Origin: Myxococcales bacterium
GTDB lineage: Bacteria > Myxococcota_A > Bradymonadia > REDH01
Reading direction: 5' to 3'
Assembly (NCBI GenBank): GCA_020633625.1
Contig: JACKDJ010000010.1
Coordinates: forward strand, 62,001-126,000
DNA: 64,000 bases
The position numbers were made by a program, and so were the translations under genes. Below the pieces are notes generated by a model, which saw nothing but the letters and a program-made list of their open reading frames with translations, was not told the origin of the DNA and made no database searches. Shown piece after piece: positions 52,593-60,684 of the stretch (position 1 is the first letter of the stretch; every line of letters begins with the position of its first letter).

Positions 52593-52627
52593 AGAGGCCT
52601 CGCCGGGCAACCAGCGAGGCCTCTTCG
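52593..52627 (+). terminator. Intrinsic terminator-like hairpin
   Basis: AGAGGCCTCG (52593-52602) pairs perfectly with CGAGGCCTCT (52615-52624), 12-nt loop, followed by TCGTTG, a modest U-rich tail. Best terminator candidate in the window; it separates the Cys-rich protein gene from the OmpA gene. Confidence 0.7.
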
Positions 52628-52686
52628 TTGTAGCTGGTGCCGCCGCGCCCTACCGGCGAGGCCGGACCCACGAATGAGCAATTGGG

Positions 52687-52714
52687 CTGGCAGGTTCGCT
52701 CCAGGTGGTATAGT
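52687..52714 (+). promoter_or_regulatory. Candidate sigma-70 promoter of the OmpA-family gene
   Basis: CTGGCA (52687-52692), 16-nt spacer, TATAGT (52709-52714). The -10 is unusually AT-rich for this window. The predicted start near 52721 gives a ~165-nt leader before the ATG. The rest of the 52524-52886 gap shows nothing else I can name. Confidence 0.55.
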
Positions 52715-52886
52715 GTGCGATAAGGCCTCACGCCAGAACACACGCCGCGCCGTAGGGGTACGTTGGTCGGCGTGTCGCCGTAAGGGGCCCGAAACCGCCG
52801 ACATCGACCGCAGATTTTGATCGAGCCGCACGCCACAGTAGCGTGACCGCGAAGGCCCACGCTGGTGGGCGGCACACTGGGTGACC

Positions 52887-54848
52887 ATGAAGTCGATCTC
52901 CAAGCGCTTCGCCGCTGTCGCCGCAGCAACCGTCACGGTCGCTGGCGCGGGCGTCTCTGTCGCTCAGACCAGCGACCGGCTGCAGGTTCAGCAGTTTCGG
53001 CCGATGCCGGGTCAGCAGAGCGAGTACCTTCACGTGCCGCGCGCTGCGACGCCCGACGCGGGCCGGTGGGAGCTCGGGCTGACCTTCAACTACGCGCGGA
53101 ACCCGCTCGTCATCCAGACAATCCGGCAGAACGACCGCAGCCGTCGAACGGGTGTCATCATCCGGTCTCAAGACACGTTCGACTTTCTCGGCATGTTCGC
53201 GATCACGAACTGGCTGAGCCTCGGCGTCGACGTGCCGCTGTACGTGTACGACGCGCCGGGCGACTCCGGTCAGGGGTTCGAGCGGTTCGAGATCGGGGAC
53301 TCGGCACACCGTGGTATCGGCGACGTCCGGCTCGTTCCGAAGCTGCAGCTGGTGCAGTGGGGAGGCGAAGACGACGAGTTGATGACGTTGGGCCTCTCGG
53401 TCGACTTTCTGCTGCCGACGGCGGCTCACCCGGAGCAGTACCAGGGCGAGTCGTTCCGGGTCGAGCCTCGCCTCGCCTGGGACTACGTCCCGCGCGACTG
53501 GGTGACGTGGACGCTCTTCGGGGGCGTCCTCGCGCGGCCAGAACAGAGTGTGGTCGACAACATCAGCGCCGGCAGCTCGGTGACCTTCGGAACCGGCGCG
53601 ATGTTCCGCCTCGACCGGTTGGAGCGCGTCTTCGTCGTGCCCGAAGTCGTGGGCCTGGTGTCGATCGCGAAGGGCGACAACGTCGACCTCGAAGAGGTGC
53701 CGCTCGAGTTCCGCGCGGCGCTTCGGTACTTCCCGATTCCCGGCCTCATGGTCGAGGGCGGCGGCGGCGGCGGCATCATCGAGGGCTACGGGACTCCGGA
53801 CTGGCGCCTGCTCGCCGGCGTCTCCTACTCCAATGGTCCCGCTGCCGATCTGACCTGCCAGAGCACGAACCGCTTCCCCGACGACGACGCCGACGGCGTC
53901 TGCGAGACGCCGGAGGCGTTCGCGGGCGAGTGCGACATCTGCCGTCCCCGGCTCGACGGCGACTTCCCAGAGCTGGTCGAGATCCCCGACTACGCGCGAC
54001 GTGACGACGCAGCGCACTACTGGCGGACCTCGTACTACGTCGGCGCCGATACGAATGATGGGATCGACGCCGACGGCGACGGGTGGCCGGACGCGTGCGA
54101 CATCTGTCGGCCCCAAGACGCCTGCGATCCGCTGTACCGGACGAACGACAACGAGGACTCCGACGGCGACGGCATCCCGGACGGTTGTGACCGCTGCCCC
54201 GACGGTGGTGACCTCGCCGACATCGACGGCGACTGCATCGTGGACTGTCTCGACGAGTGTCCGGAGCAGCCGGAGACTTGGAACAACGTCGACGACGCTG
54301 ACGGCTGCCCGGAGACGGACTGGCAGTGCAGCGAAGCCGATGTGTGCCCCGAGAACCTCGACGTGTTCCCGTTCGTCGACGAGGCGTACGGTGGCGTGCC
54401 CTTCTTCTTCGATTACGACGTGTTCGCGGAGTTCTCCGAGCGGACGATGAACGGCTACGACCGCGAGACGAACGAGGCGCTGCTCGACCAGATCGCGATC
54501 ATCGTTCAGGCGCTCGAGCCCTGCCTTCGGTACGAGCTCCGCGCCGAGGGCCACACCGACACCGACGGAAACCCGGAATACAATGTCTGGCTCGGGCTCC
54601 AGCGCGCCAACCGCGTCATGCAGGGGCTCGTCGACCGCGGGGTGAATCCCGACCTCCTCTCGGCGTCGACGTTCGGCGAGTCAGACCCGCTCAACCCGGA
54701 CTCGCAGACCGATGACTACGCGCCCGGCAACCGCGAGAATCGCCGCGTCATCCTGCGCATCGTCGGGTGCACGGAGCAGGGCGAGCGGCCGCCGGAGACG
54801 TTCGAGCCCGTGTGCAGCGAGCCGCACGGGTTCCGCTGCGGCGAGTAG
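52887..54848 (+). CDS. OmpA-family outer-membrane protein with beta-barrel-like N-terminus and thrombospondin-3-like repeats
   Basis: 653 residues from ATG 52887 (an in-frame GTG 6 bp earlier is possible), with a signal peptide (MKSISKRFAAVAAATVTVAG, cleavage near VAQ). Residues ~30-320 look like strands of an outer-membrane barrel (alternating hydrophobic/polar, e.g. DTFDFLGMFAITNWLSLGVD). Residues ~325-500 have Asp-rich calcium-binding turns of thrombospondin-3 type (DADGDGWPDACD, EDSDGDGIPDGCDRC). Residues ~515-640 form an OmpA peptidoglycan-binding domain (FFFDYDVFAEFS, YELRAEGHTDTDGNPEYNV, NRENRRVILRI). A Cys pair closes the C-terminus. It likely ties outer membrane to peptidoglycan. A hairpin lies between it and the convergent PilT fusion gene. 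Confidence 0.93.
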   Translation: MKSISKRFAAVAAATVTVAGAGVSVAQTSDRLQVQQFRPMPGQQSEYLHVPRAATPDAGRWELGLTFNYARNPLVIQTIRQNDRSRRTGVIIRSQDTFDFLGMFAITNWLSLGVDVPLYVYDAPGDSGQGFERFEIGDSAHRGIGDVRLVPKLQLVQWGGEDDELMTLGLSVDFLLPTAAHPEQYQGESFRVEPRLAWDYVPRDWVTWTLFGGVLARPEQSVVDNISAGSSVTFGTGAMFRLDRLERVFVVPEVVGLVSIAKGDNVDLEEVPLEFRAALRYFPIPGLMVEGGGGGGIIEGYGTPDWRLLAGVSYSNGPAADLTCQSTNRFPDDDADGVCETPEAFAGECDICRPRLDGDFPELVEIPDYARRDDAAHYWRTSYYVGADTNDGIDADGDGWPDACDICRPQDACDPLYRTNDNEDSDGDGIPDGCDRCPDGGDLADIDGDCIVDCLDECPEQPETWNNVDDADGCPETDWQCSEADVCPENLDVFPFVDEAYGGVPFFFDYDVFAEFSERTMNGYDRETNEALLDQIAIIVQALEPCLRYELRAEGHTDTDGNPEYNVWLGLQRANRVMQGLVDRGVNPDLLSASTFGESDPLNPDSQTDDYAPGNRENRRVILRIVGCTEQGERPPETFEPVCSEPHGFRCGE

Positions 54849-54869
54849 CGAGCCGCCGCACGCACGTCC

Positions 54870-54892
54870 GCCCGGCGCTGGGCAGGCCGGGC
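54870..54892. terminator. Hairpin between convergent genes
   Basis: GCCCGGC (54870-54876) pairs with GCCGGGC (54886-54892), 9-nt loop, between the stops of the OmpA gene and the PilT fusion gene. No T-run; inferred from position. Confidence 0.4.
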
Positions 54893-54945
54893 TGCGTGGC
54901 GGGCCCGTCCCGCATCGCGCTCGGCGCGTCTGCTCCGCGCGAACC

Positions 54946-57117
54946 TCAGCGCAGCTCGGTGATGAGCTTCGGATTCGAGATGTACCGCATCGCCTCCTCG
55001 CGCGTGATGTAGCCAGCTCTGGTGAGCTCGGCGAGGGAGCGGTCCATTGTGAGCATGCCGTCGCCGAGGCGTGTCTCCATCATCGAGACGGCCTGGTGCA
55101 TCTTGTCGTCGCGGATGAGGGTCCGAATGGCGGGGCTCGCGACCATGACCTCGAACGCGGCGATGCGGCCGTAGCCGTCTGCGCGTGGCAACAACCGCTG
55201 CGAGACGACGCCGAGGAGGCACGCGGCGAGCTGCGAGCGGACCTGCGACTGCTGGTGAGCGGGGAACGCATCGACGACGCGGTCGACGGCCTGAATTGCG
55301 TCGTTCGTGTGCAGCGTCGCCAACACGAGGTGGCCGGTCTCGGCCGCGGTCATGGCGGCGCCGATCGTCTCGAGGTCGCGCATCTCGCCGATGAGGATCA
55401 CGTCCGGGTCCTGCCGCAGCACGTACTTGAGAGCGGCGGCGAACGACGTGGTGTCGGCATGGACCTCGCGCTGATCCACGGTCGCGAGCTTTCCCTCGTG
55501 CGTGAACTCGATCGGGTCCTCGACGGTGATGATTCGGCAGGCACGCTCGGAGTTGATGCGGTCGACGAGGCACGCGAGGGTCGTCGACTTTCCACTGCCC
55601 GTTGGGCCGACGACCAGGAGCAGGCCCTGTGAGCGAGACGCGAGGTCGACGACCACGTCGGGGATGCCGAGCTCTGCGGGGTCGGGGATGGTCGAGGCGA
55701 TGGCGCGCAGCGCGCAGGCCATCTTGCCCTTCTGGTAGTAGGCGTTGACGCGGAAGCGGGTCTCGCGGTCGATCGAGAGCGCGAAGTCGATCTCGCGCTC
55801 CAACTCGTACTGGCTGCGCTGAGTCGTGGTGAGGATCGAGAAGAGGAGCGTGCGGAGGTCCGCGTCGGAGAGGGGTCGTACGCGCAGGGGGTGAAGCTCG
55901 CCGGCGATGCGGAAGATCGGTGGACGGCCGACGGTGAGGTGCAGGTCGGACGCTCCCTTCTCGAGCGCGAGCGTGAGGAGCGCCTTCATGTCGAGCCCGG
56001 AGACGGACTCGACGCCGTCGCGCGAGAAGGTCCCGATGCCGGTGGTCATGCCCTGGGTGGCGAGCGTGAACTCCTCGGCGTTGGTCGCGTAGGCCTTGCC
56101 GACGTCGAGGGAGATCACGCCTGCCTTGAAGAGGTCGAGGACAGAGGCGTTGAACGAACGGAGCCCGGGGTCGCTCGATGCGCGGAGCATGTCGTGGACT
56201 TCGTCGACGCGCTGCTCGCGGATCAGGCGGCGGACGCCGGGAGTGACGGTCAGGAGTTCCGTGGCGACGGCGCGGCCGGTGCCGTCGGATCTCGGGATGA
56301 GGCGCTGCGAGACGACCGCCTGCAGGCAGAGCGACAGGTCCAGAGCCGCTTGGTGACGCATGTGGTCGGGGAAGTAGGCCAGGATGCGCTGAAGCGTCTG
56401 CGCGGCGTCGATCGTGTGAAGCGTGGCGAAGACTAGGTGTCCGGTCAGCGCGGCGGCGATAGCAGTCTGCATCGTGTCGACGTCTCGCATCTCGCCGATG
56501 AGGATGACGTCGGGGCTCTGCCGAACGACCTGGCGGAGCGCGTGAGCGAAGTCGCGCGTGTCGGCTCCGACTTCGCGTTGGGTGACGCGGGACTGGATGT
56601 CTGTGTGGACAAACTCGACCGGGTCCTCGATCGTGACGATGTGTGCTTGTCGAGTTTCGTTGATGCGGTTGACGATCGCGGCGAGGGTGGTCGACTTTCC
56701 GCTCCCGGTCGCGCCGGTGACGAGCACGAGGCCGCGGGGCAAGTCGGCGAGGGCGCCGAGCACGGGCGGAAGGCCGAGCTGGGCGAGGTCGAGACGGCCG
56801 GACGGCAGGGCGCGGGCGACGAACGAGAGGACGCCCTTCTGCCGTGCGAAGTTGAAGCGAAAGCGCTTGGTGCCGTCGATGGAGTAGCCGACGTCGGCGT
56901 CGCCGTTTGCCTCTAGTTGAGCCCTCGCAGTCGGCGACATCACCTCGTCGACCAGCGCGCTCATGTCTTCGGCGGTGGTCGCGGGGAGCTCGACCGGCAC
57001 GACGCGACCGTGGACGCGGGCGGCGGGCGGCTTTCCTTCACAGACGAAGACGTCCGAGGCGCCCCAGCGCTCCATGGACGCGAGGAGACGGCGCACCGTC
57101 GAGGGCGGCTGGGTCAT
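54946..57117 (-). CDS. Tandem fusion of two PilT/PilU-type retraction ATPases
   Basis: 723 residues from ATG 57117, about twice the length of PilT. Domain 1 (~1-355) has Walker A GATGSGKSTT, the Asp box ITIEDPVEFVH, Walker B ILIGEMRDVDT, the His box HLVFATLHTID, and a VRRLIREQ motif. Domain 2 (~370-723) has GPTGSGKSTT, ITVEDPIEFTH, ILIGEMRDLET, HLVLATLHTND, and AIRTLIRDDKM. Both therefore look catalytically competent, and each keeps its own N-terminal PAS-like domain (ASDVFVCEGKPPAARVHG; ASDLHLTVGRPPIFRIAG). PilT proteins work as hexamers that retract type IV pili; a tandem version might form a pseudo-hexamer from three chains. It overlaps the thioesterase gene by ATGA, with no pilus gene nearby. 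Confidence 0.93.
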   Translation of the reverse strand: MTQPPSTVRRLLASMERWGASDVFVCEGKPPAARVHGRVVPVELPATTAEDMSALVDEVMSPTARAQLEANGDADVGYSIDGTKRFRFNFARQKGVLSFVARALPSGRLDLAQLGLPPVLGALADLPRGLVLVTGATGSGKSTTLAAIVNRINETRQAHIVTIEDPVEFVHTDIQSRVTQREVGADTRDFAHALRQVVRQSPDVILIGEMRDVDTMQTAIAAALTGHLVFATLHTIDAAQTLQRILAYFPDHMRHQAALDLSLCLQAVVSQRLIPRSDGTGRAVATELLTVTPGVRRLIREQRVDEVHDMLRASSDPGLRSFNASVLDLFKAGVISLDVGKAYATNAEEFTLATQGMTTGIGTFSRDGVESVSGLDMKALLTLALEKGASDLHLTVGRPPIFRIAGELHPLRVRPLSDADLRTLLFSILTTTQRSQYELEREIDFALSIDRETRFRVNAYYQKGKMACALRAIASTIPDPAELGIPDVVVDLASRSQGLLLVVGPTGSGKSTTLACLVDRINSERACRIITVEDPIEFTHEGKLATVDQREVHADTTSFAAALKYVLRQDPDVILIGEMRDLETIGAAMTAAETGHLVLATLHTNDAIQAVDRVVDAFPAHQQSQVRSQLAACLLGVVSQRLLPRADGYGRIAAFEVMVASPAIRTLIRDDKMHQAVSMMETRLGDGMLTMDRSLAELTRAGYITREEAMRYISNPKLITELR

Positions 57118-57641
57118 GGCTCTCCGTCAGTGAAGGTCGCAAGGCGCGCGGCGTCGAGCTCGACGAAGAGGCCGGTGGCCTCCGCGTAGATCGTGTCTCC
57201 GTCGGAGTCGTGAATTGCGCCCGTAGCCCAGACCTTTCGTCCCTCGCTGCGGACGATCCGTCCGTCGACCACGACGGTGGAGCCGAGGCGGACGGGGCGG
57301 CGCAGGTCGACCTCGAAGCGCGCGAGGACGACCATGCGGCCGGCGAGCCAGACGCTGCCGCCGAGCACTTCGTCGAGCACCGCCATGAGGCTTCCGCCGT
57401 GTGCGTGTCTCGGCGGGCCTTCGGCGCCGGGCCCGAACCACACCTTCGCCTTCAGCGCTCCGGGTTCGGAGGCGTCGCGGTAGTATGCGATCCGGATGCG
57501 CTCGCCGCCGGGGTCGTCGGCGACATAGTTGCGCAGGCTGGGAAGCTCCGCGAGCGGGTCACACAGGGTCCAGCCCGGCTCGGGGCCGAGGTTCGGTGGG
57601 GGAGGGCCCGGTGCGCCGGCGGCGCTGGCATGTTGGGTCAT
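57114..57641 (-). CDS. Hotdog-fold thioesterase (PaaI-like)
   Basis: 175 residues from ATG 57641. The hotdog core is seen in KVWFGPGAEGPPRHAHGG, followed by SLMAVLDEVLGGSVWLAG (the HGG and LDE features of PaaI-type acyl-CoA thioesterases), then LARFEVDLRRPVRLGST and ATGAIHDSDGDTIYAEATGLFV. Its N-terminal ~35 residues are Pro/Gly-rich. The stop overlaps the ATG of the PilT fusion gene, so both are translated from one message; no functional link is obvious. A strong dyad lies just upstream, between it and the porin gene. Confidence 0.88.
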   Translation of the reverse strand: MTQHASAAGAPGPPPPNLGPEPGWTLCDPLAELPSLRNYVADDPGGERIRIAYYRDASEPGALKAKVWFGPGAEGPPRHAHGGSLMAVLDEVLGGSVWLAGRMVVLARFEVDLRRPVRLGSTVVVDGRIVRSEGRKVWATGAIHDSDGDTIYAEATGLFVELDAARLATFTDGEP

Positions 57642-57651
57642 GATTGTTGGC

Positions 57652-57691
57652 GGCGGCGAGACGCATGTCTAGCCTAGCACGTCTCGCCGCC
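57652..57691 (-). terminator. 12-bp perfect hairpin after the porin gene
   Basis: GGCGGCGAGACG (57652-57663) pairs perfectly with CGTCTCGCCGCC (57680-57691) across a 16-nt loop. It follows the porin stop and precedes the thioesterase start on the same strand. No U-tract, but by far the longest perfect dyad seen between genes; it could be a terminator of the nitrogen operon or a regulatory site. Confidence 0.55.
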
Positions 57692-57712
57692 AGGGAGCAC
57701 TGCCGCCGTCGG

Positions 57713-58654
57713 TCACCAGTACGCGGTGAGCTCGACTGCGCCCGTCAGCACGGGGTCTGCGCCCTTCGGGAGGTCGGTACGGAGCTCGGCGAGTGCGCCG
57801 AAGTTATCCGAGACCGACACCAGCCCAGCCAGTGTAACCGACGCCTGATCCGTCGCTTCGGCGGCGTCGATGTGGAGGTAGTCCGCGCGCAGGGTCGCGG
57901 AGAACGCGTCGGTGAACGCGTAGTTTGCGGTCAGCAGGCCGCCGGTGAGTGTGTAGTCGTCGGCCGAGCCGACGTTCACCTCGCCGAGGAGCGTGAGCGA
58001 GCCGAGCTCGAAGCCGGCGTCGAGGTCGACCATCGCGTACGGGTCGTCGCTTGCGGCGGGGCCGTAGGTCGAGGAGAGGCCGATGTGTCCCTTGTCGAGG
58101 CCGAGCTCGAGGCGCAGGCCCGGTGTGGCAGCGCGTGGCGTGGTCGGCATGTCCCAACCATTGCTGACCCACGCCATCGCCATGAAGTCTCCTGAGGAGA
58201 CGCCGAGGAACAGGCCGGTCAGGTTCGACGGTGTCGCCGACGTGAAGAGCTGGCCGTAGCTGTACTGGTACATGTCGACGGGGTCGATGCACTCGGCGCC
58301 GACCGGCGCGTTGCGCTTGCCGGCCTGCAGGAAGAACCCGCTGTCGGTGCGGTACTCGAGGTATCCCTGCTCGACGAGGTCGTCAGCGGTGGGGACGCCA
58401 GCGGCGGGGAAGACGTTGAAGTCGGCGCGCAGCGTGGTGTCGTCGGTCGGCGTGACTTCGACGTCGACCTCGACCTGGTCGAGGCCGAAGGTGACCTGGT
58501 CGTCGGCTGCGGCATAGCCGGCGATCGGGACGAACATCGAGGTATCGACGAAGCCGGACGTGGAGACGGGGTTGGCGTCTTGCGCCGCGGCGTTGGCGGC
58601 CAGGGCGGGCATCGAGACCGAGAGGCCGAGGAGGATCGTGCGGGTGTTCATCAT
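57713..58654 (-). CDS. Outer-membrane beta-barrel porin (OmpL-like, putative BBP2 family)
   Basis: 313 residues from ATG 58654, signal peptide MMNTRTILLGLSVSMPALAA with likely cleavage after AAA. The mature part alternates hydrophobic and polar residues throughout and ends with an aromatic residue (VELTAYW), as outer-membrane barrels do. The segment GYLEYRTDSGFFLQAGKRNAPVG, then EPxD-like IDPVDMYQYSYG, is like the strand-loop of porins of the putative beta-barrel porin-2 group. It follows glnK and amtB on the same strand with a ~150-bp gap containing a hairpin. I infer it supplies ammonium or other N compounds to AmtB across the outer membrane. Confidence 0.82.
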   Translation of the reverse strand: MMNTRTILLGLSVSMPALAANAAAQDANPVSTSGFVDTSMFVPIAGYAAADDQVTFGLDQVEVDVEVTPTDDTTLRADFNVFPAAGVPTADDLVEQGYLEYRTDSGFFLQAGKRNAPVGAECIDPVDMYQYSYGQLFTSATPSNLTGLFLGVSSGDFMAMAWVSNGWDMPTTPRAATPGLRLELGLDKGHIGLSSTYGPAASDDPYAMVDLDAGFELGSLTLLGEVNVGSADDYTLTGGLLTANYAFTDAFSATLRADYLHIDAAEATDQASVTLAGLVSVSDNFGALAELRTDLPKGADPVLTGAVELTAYW

Positions 58655-58755
58655 TTGGAAATTCTGAAGAGTGTCGTGATGAGAGGCTACCGAGGGCCGT
58701 TCTGCTGGGGCCGCGCGTCAGCGACGCTGGCAGGGGAGCCCTCCCGTCGAGGGCG

Positions 58756-58790
58756 TCGCGGCTGGCTCCGGCTCGCGGAGGCAGCCGCGA
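58756..58790 (-). terminator. Extended hairpin between glnK and the porin gene
   Basis: TCGCGGCTG (58756-58764) pairs with CAGCCGCGA (58782-58790); after a G-G mismatch the inner CTCCG/CGGAG (58766-58770 / 58776-58780) pairs with a 5-nt loop. No U-tract. It could attenuate transcription into the porin gene or stabilise the upstream amtB-glnK message. Confidence 0.5.
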
Positions 58791-58807
58791 CGAATGGCGC
58801 GGGGTCG

Positions 58808-59149
58808 CTAGCCGATCGCCTCGGGACCGTCCTCTCCGGTTCGGATCCGGATGCAGCGCTCGAGGGGGAGGACGAAGATCTTCCCGTCGCCGATCTTCCC
58901 GGAGCGAGCGCCCTTGATGATGGCCTCGATGGTGCGGTCGACGAAGTCGTCGTTCACAGCACACTCGACGCGGATCTTCTTGAGGAGGTTCACCTCGAGC
59001 TCGGCGCCACGGTAGGTCTCCTGGTAGCCGCCCTGCGCACCACACCCGACCGAGGTGGTGACGGACATGCGCCAGACTTCGGCTTCGGCGAGAGAGCGCT
59101 TCACTGCGGGCAGCCGTTCGGGCTGGATGTATGCAACGATGAGCTTCAT
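58808..59149 (-). CDS. glnK: P-II nitrogen regulatory protein (GlnK/GlnB family) lacking Tyr51
   Basis: 113 residues from ATG 59149, standard P-II length. It begins [20 protein letters not shown], has the T-loop [19 protein letters not shown], and the C-terminal signature [21 protein letters not shown]. By direct numbering, Tyr46 is kept but position 51, the uridylylated Tyr in E. coli GlnB/GlnK (YRGAEYxV), is Leu. Linked to amtB, it should bind the cytoplasmic face of the channel and block it when ammonium is high (family knowledge). The usual uridylylation control is probably absent; ATP/ADP/2-oxoglutarate sensing is likely intact. It follows amtB with 29 bp between. Confidence 0.95.
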   Translation of the reverse strand: MKLIVAYIQPERLPAVKRSLAEAEVWRMSVTTSVGCGAQGGYQETYRGAELEVNLLKKIRVECAVNDDFVDRTIEAIIKGARSGKIGDGKIFVLPLERCIRIRTGEDGPEAIG

Positions 59150-59178
59150 GTGTTTGTACTCGGTGTGACGTGTGGAGT

Positions 59179-60477
59179 TCAGAAGATCTGGAAGCCGGCG
59201 TACGCTTCCTGACCGTGCTCACCGAGGTCGAGGCCGCGGAGCTCCTCGTCGGCCGGCACGCGGAGTCCGATGGTCTTCTTCAAGACGAAGAAGAGCGCGA
59301 ACGCCACGGTGAAGCAGACGACGCCGGGAACGACGACACCGATGGCCTGCGTCGCGAGGCTGTAGTCCTCGCCCCAGATGCCGACGGCGAGCGTGCCCCA
59401 GACACCGCACACGAGGTGAACCGAGATGGCGCCGACCGGGTCGTCGATCTTCGCGCGGTCGATCGCGATCACGGCGCCGACGACGATGATGCCAGCGACG
59501 GCACCGATGATGATCGACTGCATCGGGGTGACGCAGTCGGCACCGGCCGTGATGCCGACGAGGCCCGCGAGCGTGCCGTTGAGGATCATCGTGTGGTCGG
59601 GCTTCTTCTGGACGATCCAGGACACTGCCATCGAGCTGATCAGGCCGGCGGCGGCGGCGAGCGTCGTCGTGACGAGCACGAGCGAGACGGTCGCGGCGTC
59701 GGCCGAGAGCACCGAGCCGCCGTTGAATCCGAACCAGCCGAGCCAGAGGAAGAACATGCCAGCGGTCGCGAGCGGCAGGTTGTGGCCCATGATCGGGTAG
59801 ATCGTGCCGTTGCTGTACTTGCCGAGGCGCGGCCCGAGGACGAGCACGCCCGCGAGCGCCGCCCAGCCACCGACCGAGTGGACGAACGTCGAGCCGGCGA
59901 AGTCGTGGAAGCCTCGCGCCGCGAGCCAGCCGCCGCCCCAGCCCCACATGCCGACGATCGGGTACACGACCGCGACGTAGATGGCCGAGAACAGAAGGAA
60001 CGTGCCGAGCTTCACGCGCTCGGCGACCGCGCCCGACACGATTGTGGCGGCCGTCGCCGCGAACATTCCCTGGAACAGGAAGTCCGTCCAGTAGGTGAAG
60101 TGGCCGTTGTAGGCGAGCGTGTCCCCGCCCTCCGGAAGGCTGATGCCGAAGCCGGCGAAGCCGAACCACGCGCCCGCGTAGTCGCCACCCGGATACATCA
60201 GGTTGAAGCCCACCGCCGCGTAAGTGAGCAACCCGATCGCGACGATGACCGTGTTCTTGAACAGGATGTTGACGGTGTTCTTCGCCCGCGTGAGGCCCGT
60301 CTCCACGCTCGCGAAGCCCAGGTGCATGATGAACACGAGGAACGTCGAGACCATCATCCAGATGTTGTCCGCTGTGAACATCGCGTCGGCGGCCGAGACC
60401 GCGGGCGCGTCGTCCTGCGCCCACGCAGGCGCTGTCAGCAGCAACAGGGGAACCATCAACATCAGAGCTCGTACCAT
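59179..60477 (-). CDS. amtB: Ammonium transporter (Amt/MEP/Rh family)
   Basis: 432 residues from ATG 60477, with a cleavable signal typical of AmtB ([20 protein letters not shown]). Eleven hydrophobic helices follow. Twin pore histidines are visible in [12 protein letters not shown] and [11 protein letters not shown]. Conserved segments include [23 protein letters not shown], the family signature, and [10 protein letters not shown]. It conducts ammonium into the cytoplasm. The gene has a sigma-54-type promoter (60522-60537) and two upstream dyads, and it is followed by glnK and a porin gene, so it is the lead gene of an N-regulated operon. Confidence 0.96.
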   Translation of the reverse strand: MVRALMLMVPLLLLTAPAWAQDDAPAVSAADAMFTADNIWMMVSTFLVFIMHLGFASVETGLTRAKNTVNILFKNTVIVAIGLLTYAAVGFNLMYPGGDYAGAWFGFAGFGISLPEGGDTLAYNGHFTYWTDFLFQGMFAATAATIVSGAVAERVKLGTFLLFSAIYVAVVYPIVGMWGWGGGWLAARGFHDFAGSTFVHSVGGWAALAGVLVLGPRLGKYSNGTIYPIMGHNLPLATAGMFFLWLGWFGFNGGSVLSADAATVSLVLVTTTLAAAAGLISSMAVSWIVQKKPDHTMILNGTLAGLVGITAGADCVTPMQSIIIGAVAGIIVVGAVIAIDRAKIDDPVGAISVHLVCGVWGTLAVGIWGEDYSLATQAIGVVVPGVVCFTVAFALFFVLKKTIGLRVPADEELRGLDLGEHGQEAYAGFQIF

Positions 60478-60521
60478 TCGCGTGACCTCGTAGTAGGCGA
60501 GTTGGGACGGGCCCTCTCTTG

Positions 60522-60537
60522 TGCAGGCGGCGTGCCA
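60522..60537 (-). promoter_or_regulatory. Sigma-54 (RpoN) promoter of amtB
   Basis: Read on the minus strand: TGGCACGCCGCCTGCA, 15 of 16 positions compatible with TGGCACRNNNNTTGCW. The GG at -24 and GC at -12 have the correct spacing. The predicted start near 60511 gives a ~35-nt leader before the amtB ATG. Confidence 0.85.
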
Positions 60538-60614
60538 TCTATGACGCACTGCGCCAAGTCGCGGAAATCGCGCGTCAACTCCGACCGGACCCCGCCCGCG
60601 CGCCCGCTGTGAGA

Positions 60615-60632
60615 TCCTACGAGAATGTCGGA
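60615..60632. promoter_or_regulatory. Upstream dyad 1 (candidate enhancer of the sigma-54 activator)
   Basis: TCCTACGAGAATGTCGGA, one arm imperfect relative to the copy at 60645-60662. Its centre is ~112 bp upstream of the predicted amtB transcription start, as expected for a sigma-54 enhancer. Confidence 0.7.
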
Positions 60633-60644
60633 TTTGGCTGGGAT

Positions 60645-60662
60645 TCCTACGAGAATGTAGGA
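60645..60662. promoter_or_regulatory. Upstream dyad 2 (candidate enhancer of the sigma-54 activator)
   Basis: TCCTACGAGAATGTAGGA, perfect 6-bp arms around GAGAAT. It lies exactly 30 bp from dyad 1, close to three helical turns, so both sites face the same side of DNA. Confidence 0.75.
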
Positions 60663-60684
60663 GTTGGGTCGGGCAGGGTGCCGC

